Assembly (NCBI RefSeq): GCF_003003095.1
Contig: NZ_PVTT01000002.1
Location: forward strand, 310,001-374,000
Direction of reading: 5' to 3'
Origin: Hasllibacter halocynthiae
GTDB taxonomy: Bacteria > Pseudomonadota > Alphaproteobacteria > Rhodobacterales > Rhodobacteraceae
DNA length: 64,000 nt
The position numbers and the translations under genes are program-made. Shown here in pieces: positions 9,056 through 18,510 of this stretch (position 1 is the first letter of the stretch; each line of letters begins with the position of its first letter). A model generated the notes under the pieces. It saw only the letters and a list, made by a program, of their open reading frames with translations, did not search any database and was not told the origin of the DNA.

Positions 9056-10587
9056 AGCAGCGCGTCCCGCTCCGCCTCGGCCTCCGCGGCGGAGGGGGCC
9101 CGGTCCCAGCGCGCGGCGACGACCCCGTCGGGCCGCACGAGGATCACCGCGCGGGCCGCGGCGCCGAGATAGCGCTCCGCCAGCGGACCCTCCGCTGGGG
9201 CCGTCACCCGCGCCATGCCCTCCGCCCGTGGCGGCCGCGCCCCGATCCCGAGCAGGGTCCAGCCCCGCAGCCGCTCGGAGAGCCAGCCGTCCGGCAGCGG
9301 CGCGTCCGGCGCGACCCGCCCCGGCGCGGAGACCTCCGGCAGCGCCGCCTCCGCCCCCTTGGCGGGATAGGCGCAAGGCGCGGACAGGCGACCCGAGTTC
9401 ACCATGGGCCGCGCGAAGGGCGCCCGCGCCGCGAGCCGCAGCACCTGGTCGCGATAGACCCGCTCGGCGCCCTCGCGCGGGGTCATGAAGCGCGTCGCGC
9501 GGGAGGAGTTGGCGATGTTCTCGTCCGCCGCGTGCTGCCGCTCGGCATCCCAGTGGTCCAGCGCCTCGTTCCCCGCCTCGCCCGCCACGACGGCCGCCAG
9601 CCGCCAGCCCAGGGCGTCCACGTCCTGCAGCCCGCCGTTCCCGCCGCGTGCGCCGAAGGGCGAGACGACGTGCGCGCTATCCCCCACGAAGAGGACGCGC
9701 CCGTGCCGGAACCGCGCGAGGCGGCGGCAGTGGAAGGTGTAGACGCTCGTCCATTCGAGGCGGAAGTCACGGTGTCCGACCACCTTCTCGATGCGGGGGA
9801 TCACGATCTCGGGCGTCCGCTCGGCGTCGGGGTCCGCGTCCCAGCCGAGCTGCAGGTCGATCCGGTAGATGCCGCCCGGCTGCTTGTGCATCAGGGCCGA
9901 CTGGCCGGGGTGGAAGGTCGGCTCGAACCAGAAGTGCCGCTCGTCGGGCATGTCGTGGTCCATGGCGATGTCGGCGATGAGGAACCGCTCCTCGAATAGT
10001 TCGCCGTCGAAGTCGAGGCCCATCGCCCGCCGGATGGGCGAGCGGGCGCCGTCGCAGGCCAGTAGCCATCCGGCCGAAAGCTCGTAGGGGCCGAAATCGG
10101 TCTCGACCGCGAGGGTCGCGCCGCTGGCGTCCTGCCGGACAGCCGCCACGCGGTTGCGGAAGCGCAGGTCGACGAGGGGCTCGGCCTCGGCGCGCTCCAC
10201 GAGCATCCGCTCGACCTCGTGCTGGGGGAGGTTCACGAAGGCGGGCATCTTGTGGCCGTCCTCGGGGAGGAGGTCGAACTCGAACACCTTGGAATCGCCG
10301 TGGAACGTGCGCCCGACCTTCCAGGTGACGCCCATCCGGGCCATCCCTTCCCCGAGGCCGACCCGGTCCATGATCTCGAGCGAGCGCTTGGACCAGCAGA
10401 TCGCGCGCGAGCCCTCGCATACGCGGTCGTTGTCGTCGAGCAGGACCGAGGGGCAGCCGAACCGGGCCAGCTCCAGCGCAGCGAGGAGGCCGACCGGCCC
10501 CGCGCCGACGATGGCGACGGGGTGGCGCGGCTCGGGCGCGTCGAGGCCGGGCGGGCGGCGGGCCGGGAAGGGCTGGCCGTCAGCCAA
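9046..10587 (-). CDS. FAD-dependent aromatic-ring monooxygenase family protein
   Basis: A 513-aa class A flavoprotein hydroxylase (PheA/MhpA-like). The FAD-binding GxGxxG motif is VAIVGAGPVGLLAALELA near residue 25. The DG motif is LLACDGARSPIRR, and the GD motif is GDSAHVVSPFGARGGNGGLQD. The C-terminal 120 residues form the thioredoxin-like tail found in this group. It should hydroxylate an aromatic substrate with NAD(P)H and O2; the substrate is unknown. The only start giving the full N-terminus is TTG at 10587, 21 nt after the MBL gene stop, so the order MBL - monooxygenase - DUF2783 looks like one operon. Confidence 0.85.
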   Translation of the reverse strand: MADGQPFPARRPPGLDAPEPRHPVAIVGAGPVGLLAALELARFGCPSVLLDDNDRVCEGSRAICWSKRSLEIMDRVGLGEGMARMGVTWKVGRTFHGDSKVFEFDLLPEDGHKMPAFVNLPQHEVERMLVERAEAEPLVDLRFRNRVAAVRQDASGATLAVETDFGPYELSAGWLLACDGARSPIRRAMGLDFDGELFEERFLIADIAMDHDMPDERHFWFEPTFHPGQSALMHKQPGGIYRIDLQLGWDADPDAERTPEIVIPRIEKVVGHRDFRLEWTSVYTFHCRRLARFRHGRVLFVGDSAHVVSPFGARGGNGGLQDVDALGWRLAAVVAGEAGNEALDHWDAERQHAADENIANSSRATRFMTPREGAERVYRDQVLRLAARAPFARPMVNSGRLSAPCAYPAKGAEAALPEVSAPGRVAPDAPLPDGWLSERLRGWTLLGIGARPPRAEGMARVTAPAEGPLAERYLGAAARAVILVRPDGVVAARWDRAPSAAEAEAERDALLCR

Positions 10588-10608
10588 CCCCCTGATCCCC
10601 CGTCCTTC

Positions 10609-11559
10609 TCATCCCTGGAGCGCCCCCCACATCTGGGCGTCCCGCTCGGCCGTCCAGATGCGGGGATGGTGGATGCCGCGGGCCTCGTCGAAGGCGCGGG
10701 CAACGTTGAAGGGCAGGCAGTGTTCGTAGATGGCGAAGTCCCCGAACTTCGGGTCGCATTCGGCGCGGCAGGCTTCCATCGCGTCGCGAAGGGTGCCGCC
10801 GGCATGGGCGACGCGGGCCACGGGCCGATAGGTGGATGCGATGAAGTCCGATGTAGAATCAATGGCTTGCCCTACGGCCCGCGACCCCGTGAGGGCGCCG
10901 CCGCGCCCCGGGGCGATCGCGTCCGGGGCGAGGGCGCGGATCGCCTCGAGGGTGCGAGGCCAATCGGCGAAATAGCCGTCGCCGCAATAGCAGGCGGAGC
11001 GGTCCTCGACGATGTCCCCGGTGAAGGCAACGTTCTGATCGGGAACGTGAATCACGATGTCCCCGGCGGTGTGCGCCCGGCCGAGCTGGAGGAGCTCGAC
11101 GCGGCGCCCGCCGAGGAAGACCGACATCCGGCCCGTGAACGTGGCGGTCGGCCAAGTGAGGCCGGGGATTTCCTCGAAGCCCTTGAAAAGGCGTGGGAAA
11201 CGCTCGAACTCGGACTTCCAGTCCTCTTCCCCGCGCTCCGCGACCATGCCGCGGGCCGCGTCGGACATCAGGATTTCCCTCGCGCCATAAGCACTTGCCC
11301 CGAGGACGCGCACCGCGTGGTAGTGCGTGAGGGCGAGATGGGTGATCGGCTTGTCGGTCACGGAGCGGACGCATTCGATCACCTTGCGCGCGAGGCGGGG
11401 GGTCGCCTGCGCCTCGACGACCATTACGGAATCGTCACCGACGATCACGCCCGAGTTGGGGTCGCCCTCGGCGGTGAAGGCGTAGAGCCCCTCGCCGATT
11501 TCGGTAAAGGAAACAGCCTTCTCGGCGGTGTCGCCAGCCGATGCGAACGCTTTGGCCAA
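10609..11559 (-). CDS. MBL-fold metallo-hydrolase with altered zinc motif
   Basis: A 316-aa metallo-beta-lactamase-fold protein. The TTG at 11559 is chosen because the conserved N-terminus begins at AKAFASAGDTAEKAVSFTEIG, with GAGAGGGG about 10 nt upstream; a longer reading to 11607 adds only low-complexity residues. The usual HxHxDH motif reads HYHAVR, so the Asp and third His that bind the second metal are missing, while the later His (GRAHTAGD) and Asp (FTGDIVED) are kept. It is the first gene of the monooxygenase operon and may cleave an ester, thioester or ring-opening product there (inference). Confidence 0.8.
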   Translation of the reverse strand: MAKAFASAGDTAEKAVSFTEIGEGLYAFTAEGDPNSGVIVGDDSVMVVEAQATPRLARKVIECVRSVTDKPITHLALTHYHAVRVLGASAYGAREILMSDAARGMVAERGEEDWKSEFERFPRLFKGFEEIPGLTWPTATFTGRMSVFLGGRRVELLQLGRAHTAGDIVIHVPDQNVAFTGDIVEDRSACYCGDGYFADWPRTLEAIRALAPDAIAPGRGGALTGSRAVGQAIDSTSDFIASTYRPVARVAHAGGTLRDAMEACRAECDPKFGDFAIYEHCLPFNVARAFDEARGIHHPRIWTAERDAQMWGALQG

Positions 11560-11599
11560 TGAAGGACCCCTCTCAACCCGTGCCCTCGCATGATGGGAA

Positions 11600-12829
11600 G
11601 GACGCAACGCGCGTCAAGCGAACCAGGCGTTAACCCGGGCGCGGCATGGTGGACCCATGGATTCGCGCAAGCACGCCACCTCGGGGCCCTCGCCGCCCTA
11701 GCACGTTGCCAACGAAGGATTCCTCGGCGGCGAGGGCTCCGGATCGGACGGTTTCGAACGACCGCGGCGCGGGCGGACGGGCGAGGTGCGCCCGGCCGCC
11801 GGGGCGCGGACCCCGCAACGCCCCGATTCGCCCCGAACCGTGGCCGCGAGATGTGGCCCCGGTCCGTGGCCCGGCCGCCGGGCCCAGGGCACGGTCCGAG
11901 CCCTGGCCGGAACCGGGGCCCGGCCGGCGGCCGCGGACCGTGGCCGGGGACCCGGCCGCTCGGGGCCCGGAACCCCGCCGATCGGGGCCCGGGCGGGTTC
12001 CGGCCCGGCGCCGCCCCTCCCGCCGCCGAGGCGGGCCGCCAGCCCCCGGCGGCCGCCCCCGCCCGTCCGCGCACCCGCCCGTCCGCCCGCGAGGCGGCCG
12101 CGGGGGGAAGGCCGACGGCGAGGGAACCGGCCGGGGCCGTGCGCGGCGGGTCGAGGGCGACGCCGGCGGACGGGCGCGGTGGCGGCCGGGCGCGGGGACG
12201 CGGTCCCGCCGGTGCCGTCCGCTGCCGACCGGAGAGGGGGTGGGGAAGCGGGCGGCAGGCGGCGACGCCGAGGGGGACCTCAGCGAGGTCGGGCCGGTCG
12301 GCGGAACGAGGATGCCGGAACGAGGATGCCGGAACGGGGGCGCCGGGGCGGAGGGGCCGGGGTGCGGGCGGTGGATCGACGGCGGGCGATGCGCCGAAGG
12401 GGCGAGCGGCGGCGGCAGGCGACCCGAAGGCGGCGATGGCGGCGGCCGCGCGGGAGCGGCATCGCGGGAGCGGCGGCCGCGTGCGGACGGAGGGCCGGCC
12501 GCGCGCGCGGGCGGCGCGGCGGATGCCCCGGGGCGGGCGGCGGAGCGGGGCCGCGACGGCGCCGGAGGGGCAGGCGGAAGGGCGTGGTGGAGCGGCGGGC
12601 GGTGGGCGTGGAGGGGGCGATGGACGGCTGGGGGCAAGGTCGGGCCGGGCGCGGAGGCGGCGCGGCGGATGCCATCGGGCGAGCGGCGGGAATCGCGACT
12701 GAGCAGCGGGGGGCGCGGCGGCGTGAGAGGGCAGAGCGGGTGGATGGCTGCGGAGCGAAGGCGGGCCGCGTCCGGGACGGGAGCGGCCGGACGGGGGCGG
12801 CCGGACGGGGGCGGCGCGGGCGGGCGGCG
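11600..12829. repeat. Gene-less GC-rich low-complexity region with 14-nt tandem repeats
   Basis: About 1.2 kb almost devoid of A/T, with open frames on both strands in several registers and none that resembles a protein. The open frames are a by-product of composition. Two blocks have a 14-nt period: GGAACGAGGATGCC twice plus a degenerate third copy (12303-12344), and GGACGGGAGCGGCC with two variants (12775-12816). The only initiation-like signal, an ATG at 11657, closes after 14 codons. It separates the monooxygenase operon from the kinase/receiver pair. Confidence 0.6.
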
Positions 12830-13219
12830 TCAGGGGCGCAGGAGCGCGGCGAGGGCGTCGAGAAGCTCGCCCTCCTCGAAGGGCTTGGAGAGGCGCGGCG
12901 CCTCGCTCAGCGCGCCGGGCAGCGCGACCGCGGAGGCCGTGTAGCCCGTCATGAAGAGGATGGGGCAGCCGCGCGCGTCCAGAAGGCGCGCCAGCTCGAC
13001 GCTGGTCTCGTCGCGGCCGAGGTTCACGTCGAGCAGCGCGGCCGACGGCGTCGCCGCGTCGAGATAGGCCCCGGCCCGGCCTGCGGAGGTGGCGACGTGG
13101 ACGTCGTCGTAGCCGCCCTCGCGCAGCGTCGCCTCGATGTCCATGGCGATCAGCGTCTCGTCCTCGACCACGAGGATCGTGCCCGTCCTGGTGTCCGTCC
13201 TGTCCGTCTTTCCCGCCAC
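12830..13219 (-). CDS. Single-domain response regulator (receiver only)
   Basis: A 129-aa CheY-like receiver with no output domain. Key residues are present: the acidic pair E19/D20 (VVEDE), phospho-acceptor D64 (ALLDVNLG), T91 in FMTGYTA and K112 in SKPF. It starts with GTG at 13219, 15 nt after the stop of the large kinase gene, so it is co-transcribed and is the obvious phosphorylation partner. Single-domain receivers next to HWE/HisKA_2 kinases often act as phosphate sinks or relay intermediates. Confidence 0.9.
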   Translation of the reverse strand: MAGKTDRTDTRTGTILVVEDETLIAMDIEATLREGGYDDVHVATSAGRAGAYLDAATPSAALLDVNLGRDETSVELARLLDARGCPILFMTGYTASAVALPGALSEAPRLSKPFEEGELLDALAALLRP

Positions 13220-13234
13220 CGATCGCGCCGCCCC

Positions 13235-16200
13235 TCAGAAGACCGCCTCGAACCATAGGCCGTCGCGCTCGAACTCCAAGCGGATCTGCGCGTCGGCGTC
13301 GGCGCCGAGGACCTTCTCGAGCACGGTGGACCCGAAGCCCCGCCGGTCGCCGGGCGCCTCCACGGGTGGGCCGCCCCGCTCCTTCCAGGTTATGCGGGAG
13401 GGGCGCCCGTCACGGCCCGCGGTCGCGGCGACCTCGATCCATCCGCCGTCGACGGACAGGGCGCCGTGCTTGGCGGCGTTGGTCATCAGCTCGTGGAAGG
13501 CCATGCCGAAGGCGAGGGTCCGCCTGGGGTCGAGCGGCACCGCGTCGCCCCGCACCCGGATCCGCGCGCCCGGCGCCTCCTCGTAGGGGGCGGCCTCGGC
13601 GGCGATCACGTCCCGCAGCGTCGTCTCGCCCCATTGCGAGCGCGTGAGCAGGTCGTGCGTCCGGGAAAGCGTGCCGAGCCGCGCGCCGAGCCGCGCGTGG
13701 AAGGTCCTGGCGTCGCCCGCGCCCTCGAGCAGCAGCCGCGAGATCGCGCGCACGGTGGCGAGGGTGTTCTTCACCCGGTGCTGCAGCTCGGCCATGAGGA
13801 CGGTCTTCTCCGCCTCGCTGCGCTCGGCGGCGTGGCGGGCGCGCACGAGGGTGGTGATGTCGAAGGCGTAGCTCGCCACGCCGCGCACGCCGCCCGCGCC
13901 GTCCAGCACCGGGTGCGCCTCGTGGCGGAACCAGCGGCCCTCGGCCTCGCCGGGGCGCGGGGGCGCCTCGTACTCGGGCGAGACCTGAACCTCGCCGGTG
14001 GCGTAGGCGGCGTCGAAGCGGTCGTAGAAGCCCGTGCAGCCCGCGTCGGGCAGCGCCTCGGGAAGGCTCTGGCCGACGACCTCGCGCCCGGTCAGCCGGA
14101 CATGGGCGGGGTTGGCGTAGCGGCAGACATGGTCCGGCCCCTCCGTCACGACGATGAGCATGGGCGAGGCGTCGAAGAGGCGCCTCATCCGCGCCTCGCT
14201 GGCCTGGAGGTCGGCCACGAGGCGCCGCTGCTCGGTCACCTCGCGCACGCAGACGCCGGCGGCGTAGACCTCGCCGTCGAGCTCGATGGGGTAGAAGTCG
14301 GCGAGGAAGTGGCGCATCTCGCCCCCCGTCTCGTGCAGGGTGGTGTCGACCGGCACGCCGAGGCGGGGCCGGCCGGTGCGGAACACCTCCTCGTAGAGGG
14401 GGACGACCTCGGCGGCGAGGTGGGGCATCACCTGCTGGATGGTGCGGCCCACGTAGTCGGCGACCGGGACGCCGTCGATCGCGGCGAGGGTTTCGTTGAT
14501 GCGGACGTATCGCATGTCCGACCCGATCAGCGCGAGGCCGACGGGCGTCGTGTCGTAGAGCGTCTCGAGCTCGGCGTAGCGGCGGGCCAGCTCCTCGCGG
14601 TTGCGCTCGAGCGCCCGCTCGCTGCGCTGGCGGGCGGTGATGTCGACGAAGGAGAGGACGTAGCCGTCGATCCGGTCGTCCGTGGTCCGATAGGGCCGCA
14701 TCCGCAGGATGAACGTCTCGTCCGTGGGGGGGATGCGGACCTCGCGCTCGACGGGCTGTAGGGAGGCGTCCACCCGCTCGGCGTCCTCGCGCAGCGAGGG
14801 GTAGTCGACCCGCGAGGAGAGGTCGAAGATCGGCCGGCCTATGTCGCGCGCCCTGATCCCGTAGAGGGCCGCCGTCGGCGGGGTGAAGTTCCGCACGCAG
14901 AAGTCGCGGTCGAGGAAGAGGACCGGAAGGTCCGTGCTCTCGAAGAGGTTCTTGAGGTCGGAGTTCGCGCGGACGACCTGGCGGTTGTTCTCGCTGAGCT
15001 CGGCGTTGACGGTCTCGAGCTCCTCGTTGATCGACTGCAGCTCCTCGCGCGAGGTCTCGATCTCCTCGTTGGAGGACTGGAGCTCCTCGTTCATGCTCAT
15101 GAGCTCCTCGTTGGTGCTCTTGAGCTCCTGGTCGGAGGTCTCGAACTCGCCGAGGACCGCGGCGAGCTGGCGGCGCAGGCGGGCGTTCTCGGCCTCCGCG
15201 AGGTCCTGGTCGGCGGCGGCGCGCCGCTCGAGCACGCCTTTTATCCCCGACGGGTCGATGGCGCGCACCTCTGACAGCGCGAGGAGGTACTGCCCCTCGC
15301 CCCCCTCGGCCCCCTCGCCCCCCTGGTCCATGGCCGAGACCGACAGGTCGAAGAGGCGCGGCGCCTCGCCGGGCACGCGCGCGAGGATGCCCTCGATCCG
15401 CTCGGGCGCGCCCGAGCGCCTCGCCGCCGCGAGGGCGGTGCGGACCGGGATGCGCAGCTCGGGCGCGAGGAGGTCGTCGATCCGGGTGGAGGGCGTGCCG
15501 CTGGAGGGCCGGGCGAACGCCGTCATCCGCTGCGAGAGGTAGCGCACCTCGCCCGAGGCGGTGACCGCCGCGAAGGGCGCCGCGTGGTGCCGGAGGAACG
15601 CCTGCTCGGCGGCCGCCTCGCCCGCCTCGGGCGGGAGCGGCGGGGCGGGCGGCGGCGAAGGGGGCCGGAGGGCGGCCGGCGCGTCCCCGGCCCGCGGGCC
15701 GCGGGCGCGCGGCGGCCGGGCGCCGAGGGAGGAGTAGCCGGGCGGGGCCGCGTCGTTGCGCCGGAAGATGCGGTAGGGCTTGCTGACCGTCTCGAAGAGC
15801 CGCTCGCCGGCGGCGACGCCCTCGGAGGGGCCGAGGAAGAGGAAGCCCGACGGCCGGAGGGCGAAGTGGAACCGCGGCAGCGCCCGGCGCTGGAGCGTGC
15901 CGGAGAGGTAGATCATCAGGTTGCGGCACGAGACGAGGTCCAGCCGCGAGAAGGGCGGGTCCTGCAGCATGTTGTGCGGCGCGAAGACGCAGCGCTCGCG
16001 CAGCTCCGCCCGGGCCTGGAGCTGGCCGCCCCTGGGCTGGAAGAAGCGGGCGACGCGCCCTTCGCCCAAGGGGGCGGCGGAGGCGGGCGTGAAGATCCCG
16101 GCGCGCGCCGCCGCGAGCGCGGGGGCGTCGATGTCGGTGCCGAAGACCTGCAGCGTCCCGCCGTGCCCCCGCTCCTCCATCGCCTCGGCGAAGAGGATCG

Positions 16201-17212
16201 CGAGCGTGTACGCCTCTTCGCCGGTCGAGCATCCGGGCACCCAGACCCGCACGCCGGCGCCGCCGCGGTCGAGGACGGGCCCGATCACCTCGCGCCGGAG
16301 CGCCTCGAACGCCTCGGGGTCGCGCAGGAACCGGGTCACGCCGATCAGGAAGTCCTGCGCGAGGCGCGCCGCCTCGTCCGCGTCCTCCTCGAGCCTGCGG
16401 ACGAAGGCGTCGGGGTCGCCGGTCCGCGTCAGCGCCATCCGCCGCTCGATCCGCCGCACGAGCGTGCCGGGCTTGTAGTCCGCGAAGTCGTGGCCCGTGA
16501 CCTCGTGCAGGCGCGCGGCGACGCGCGGCAGGCGCCCGGCGATCCGCTTGCGAAGGCGCGCGCCGCGCCGGTCGCCGCCCAGGCCCGCCCGGTGATCGAC
16601 GATCTCCTCGAGGCTGGCGACGATCCGCGAGGCGGGCAGGACGAGGTCCACCATCCCCGTCGCCGCCGCCGCCTCGGGCATCGCCGGGTAGCGCGCGGAC
16701 CCCCCCTCCTGCGCGAGCGCGATCCCGCCGGCGGCCTTCACCGCCCGAAGGCCCGCGGCGCCGTCCGAGCCCGTCCCCGAGAGGACGACGCAGCAGGCCG
16801 ACCGGCCATGCGCGCGCGCCAGGCCCTCGAAGCAGAAGTCGATGGGACGGTAGCGGTACGCGTCCTCGCGCTGCTCGAGGAGGCGCATCCGCGGGCCGTC
16901 GAACCGCAGCAGGCGGCCGGGCGGGACCACGTGGATCCGGCCGGGGCGGACCGCCTCGCCCGAGCGGATGGGCGCCACGGGGGCCCGGCAATGGCTCTGC
17001 AGGAGCGCGCACAGCGCCGAGTCGCGGTCGGGCGCGAGGTGCTGGACGACGACGAAGGCGAGGCCGGTCGCCGGATCGACCCGCGACAGCATCTCGGTCA
17101 GCGCCTCCAGGCCGCCGGCGGAGGCGCCCACGGCGACGACCGCGTCGGCGTCGGCGCCTCCACCGGCGGAGCCGGGCCCGGCGGTCGGGTCCTCGGCGCG
17201 CTCCTCGCTCAT
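13235..17212 (-). CDS. CheB-CheR-PAS-HWE-type histidine kinase fusion
   Basis: A 1325-aa cytoplasmic sensor kinase. Domain order: CheB methylesterase (about 25-200, VVAVGASAGGLEAL), CheR methyltransferase (about 215-480, VPGCSTGEEAYTLAILFAEA), a Pro/Ala-rich linker, a long coiled coil (about 620-720) built of repeating NEEL/E-rich heptads, three or four PAS domains (the first beginning LFESTDLPVLFLDRDF), and a C-terminal HWE/HisKA_2 kinase with the phospho-His in ELQHRVKNTLATVRAI. ATG 17212 is chosen for its GGAGAG Shine-Dalgarno; an ATG at 17230 is possible. No chemotaxis receptors or cheA lie in the window, so the CheB/CheR parts are likely regulatory rather than chemotactic. Confidence 0.9.
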   Translation of the reverse strand: MSEERAEDPTAGPGSAGGGADADAVVAVGASAGGLEALTEMLSRVDPATGLAFVVVQHLAPDRDSALCALLQSHCRAPVAPIRSGEAVRPGRIHVVPPGRLLRFDGPRMRLLEQREDAYRYRPIDFCFEGLARAHGRSACCVVLSGTGSDGAAGLRAVKAAGGIALAQEGGSARYPAMPEAAAATGMVDLVLPASRIVASLEEIVDHRAGLGGDRRGARLRKRIAGRLPRVAARLHEVTGHDFADYKPGTLVRRIERRMALTRTGDPDAFVRRLEEDADEAARLAQDFLIGVTRFLRDPEAFEALRREVIGPVLDRGGAGVRVWVPGCSTGEEAYTLAILFAEAMEERGHGGTLQVFGTDIDAPALAAARAGIFTPASAAPLGEGRVARFFQPRGGQLQARAELRERCVFAPHNMLQDPPFSRLDLVSCRNLMIYLSGTLQRRALPRFHFALRPSGFLFLGPSEGVAAGERLFETVSKPYRIFRRNDAAPPGYSSLGARPPRARGPRAGDAPAALRPPSPPPAPPLPPEAGEAAAEQAFLRHHAAPFAAVTASGEVRYLSQRMTAFARPSSGTPSTRIDDLLAPELRIPVRTALAAARRSGAPERIEGILARVPGEAPRLFDLSVSAMDQGGEGAEGGEGQYLLALSEVRAIDPSGIKGVLERRAAADQDLAEAENARLRRQLAAVLGEFETSDQELKSTNEELMSMNEELQSSNEEIETSREELQSINEELETVNAELSENNRQVVRANSDLKNLFESTDLPVLFLDRDFCVRNFTPPTAALYGIRARDIGRPIFDLSSRVDYPSLREDAERVDASLQPVEREVRIPPTDETFILRMRPYRTTDDRIDGYVLSFVDITARQRSERALERNREELARRYAELETLYDTTPVGLALIGSDMRYVRINETLAAIDGVPVADYVGRTIQQVMPHLAAEVVPLYEEVFRTGRPRLGVPVDTTLHETGGEMRHFLADFYPIELDGEVYAAGVCVREVTEQRRLVADLQASEARMRRLFDASPMLIVVTEGPDHVCRYANPAHVRLTGREVVGQSLPEALPDAGCTGFYDRFDAAYATGEVQVSPEYEAPPRPGEAEGRWFRHEAHPVLDGAGGVRGVASYAFDITTLVRARHAAERSEAEKTVLMAELQHRVKNTLATVRAISRLLLEGAGDARTFHARLGARLGTLSRTHDLLTRSQWGETTLRDVIAAEAAPYEEAPGARIRVRGDAVPLDPRRTLAFGMAFHELMTNAAKHGALSVDGGWIEVAATAGRDGRPSRITWKERGGPPVEAPGDRRGFGSTVLEKVLGADADAQIRLEFERDGLWFEAVF

Positions 17213-17452
17213 GGGCGGTCTCTCCGACATCTCGGGCCGCGGCGTCCCCGGGCCCGTGCGCCTTCGGGATAGAGCATCTTCGGAGCGGCCGGTAGACCTT
17301 CGCGGGCGAGCGGCCGCCGCCCGAATTGACTTCCGCGCCCGGGCGTCGGAACCACGGTCGGGAGCACGGAGGCCGCCATCGCCGTCGCGAGAGCCACCCA
17401 TTCCGCCCCTCGAACTCGCAACCGCCGGCGCCCATGCCGGCCCGGAGCCGTC

Positions 17453-17896
17453 ATGCGACCTTCCCCCCCCTTTCCTCTCGCCGTTCCGCTGGCTGCCGCG
17501 CTCGCCGTCCTTCCGGCGGCCCTGCCGGCGCAGGAGGGGCCGCCGGGGCGTTCGCTGGGGGTCACGCTGGACGGGCTGGCGGATGTCGGGGACGGGTGCC
17601 GGGCGACCTTCGTGGCGCGCAACGGGACGGGCGCGGACATCGACGCGCTGGTCTTCGAGGGGGTCGCGTTCGGCGCCGAGGGGGGGGTCGCCCTCCTGAC
17701 GCTGCTCGACTTCGGGTCGCTTCCGGCGGGGCGGCCCCGCGTGCGGCAGTTCGACCTGGCCGGGCTGGGATGCGACGCGATCGGCGGATTCCTCCTCAAC
17801 GGGATCGAGCGGTGCGAGGGGGACGGGCTGGGGCCGGATGCCTGCCTGGACGCCCTCGCCGTCGCCTCGCGGGGCGATGTCGGGCTCGAGGGGTGA
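17453..17896 (+). CDS. Small secreted protein leading the exbBD-tonB operon
   Basis: A 147-aa protein with a clear signal peptide (residues 1-26, ending LPAALPAQ) and four Cys in the mature part (in DGCRATF, GLGCDAIG, ERCEGDG and PDACLDAL), fitting two periplasmic disulfides. I do not recognise the family. Its TGA stop overlaps the GTG start of exbB, so it is translationally coupled to the TonB energising genes and probably acts with them in the periplasm (inference). The start is an ATG, 240 nt from the divergent kinase gene. Confidence 0.75.
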   Translation: MRPSPPFPLAVPLAAALAVLPAALPAQEGPPGRSLGVTLDGLADVGDGCRATFVARNGTGADIDALVFEGVAFGAEGGVALLTLLDFGSLPAGRPRVRQFDLAGLGCDAIGGFLLNGIERCEGDGLGPDACLDALAVASRGDVGLEG

Positions 17897-18510
17897 GCGG
17901 GGCGCTGGACCGGCTGGGCGCGGTCTACGCGCTCGGGGGGCCGGTGGTGCTGCTCCTGCTGGCGCTGTCCTGCGTGGTGCTGGCGCTGGCGCTCTACAAG
18001 CTCTGGCAGTTCGGCGCGGCGCGGGTGGGGCGGCACGGGCGGCTGCGCGAGGCGCTGGCCGCCTGGGACCGGGGCGAGGGCGAGCGGGCGCGCGCCCTCG
18101 CCGCCGAAAGCCGGAGCCACCTCGCGCCCGTCGTCGCGGCGGCGATGGGCCCGGAGGGCGATCCCGCGCGCCTGGAGGCCGAGGCCGAGGCCTCGACCGG
18201 GCGGCTGGAGGGGGGGTTCCGGCTGCTCGACGCGATCGCGCAGGTCGCGCCGCTGCTCGGGCTCTTCGGGACGGTGCTGGGGATGATCGACGCCTTCCGG
18301 GCGCTGCAGGCGGCGGGCGCCGACGTCGATCCCTCCGCGCTCGCGGGGGGGATCTGGGTGGCGCTGCTGACCACGGCCGCCGGCCTTGCGGTGGCGATGC
18401 CCGCGACCGTGCTGCTGACCTGGCTGGAGGGGCGCGTCGCGGGCGAGCGGGCGCTGGCCGACCTCGCCCTGGCGCGGGCGCGGGCGCCGCGGGCGCGGGC
18501 GGTTGCCTAG
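17893..18510 (+). CDS. exbB: ExbB/TolQ-type proton channel protein
   Basis: A 205-aa MotA/TolQ/ExbB family inner-membrane protein, the proton-channel part of a TonB-energising complex. One hydrophobic segment lies near residues 12-34. Two more lie in the C-terminal half, within the family core LLDAIAQVAPLLGLFGTVLGMIDAF and the later WVALLTTAAGLAVAMPATVLL. It starts with GTG at 17893, overlapping the preceding gene by 4 nt. exbD follows with an 8-nt overlap. Confidence 0.9.
   Translation: MSGALDRLGAVYALGGPVVLLLLALSCVVLALALYKLWQFGAARVGRHGRLREALAAWDRGEGERARALAAESRSHLAPVVAAAMGPEGDPARLEAEAEASTGRLEGGFRLLDAIAQVAPLLGLFGTVLGMIDAFRALQAAGADVDPSALAGGIWVALLTTAAGLAVAMPATVLLTWLEGRVAGERALADLALARARAPRARAVA

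Noticed and set aside
11657-11701. Short coding start MDSRKHATSGPSPP
   Set aside because: It closes after 14 codons and continues into low-complexity sequence; there is no support for a peptide gene.
11445-13256. Very long open frames on both strands across the GC-rich tract
   Set aside because: They overlap each other, are dominated by Arg, Pro, Gly and Ala, and show no motif. Stop codons are simply rare at this composition.
15000-15240. Repeat-like DNA of CTCCTCG blocks
   Set aside because: It codes the regular Glu/Leu/Asn coiled coil of the kinase fusion, so the periodicity is explained by protein heptads.
17390-17452. GGAAC between the giant kinase and the exb operon
   Set aside because: No CGTT-like element at 16-17 nt.
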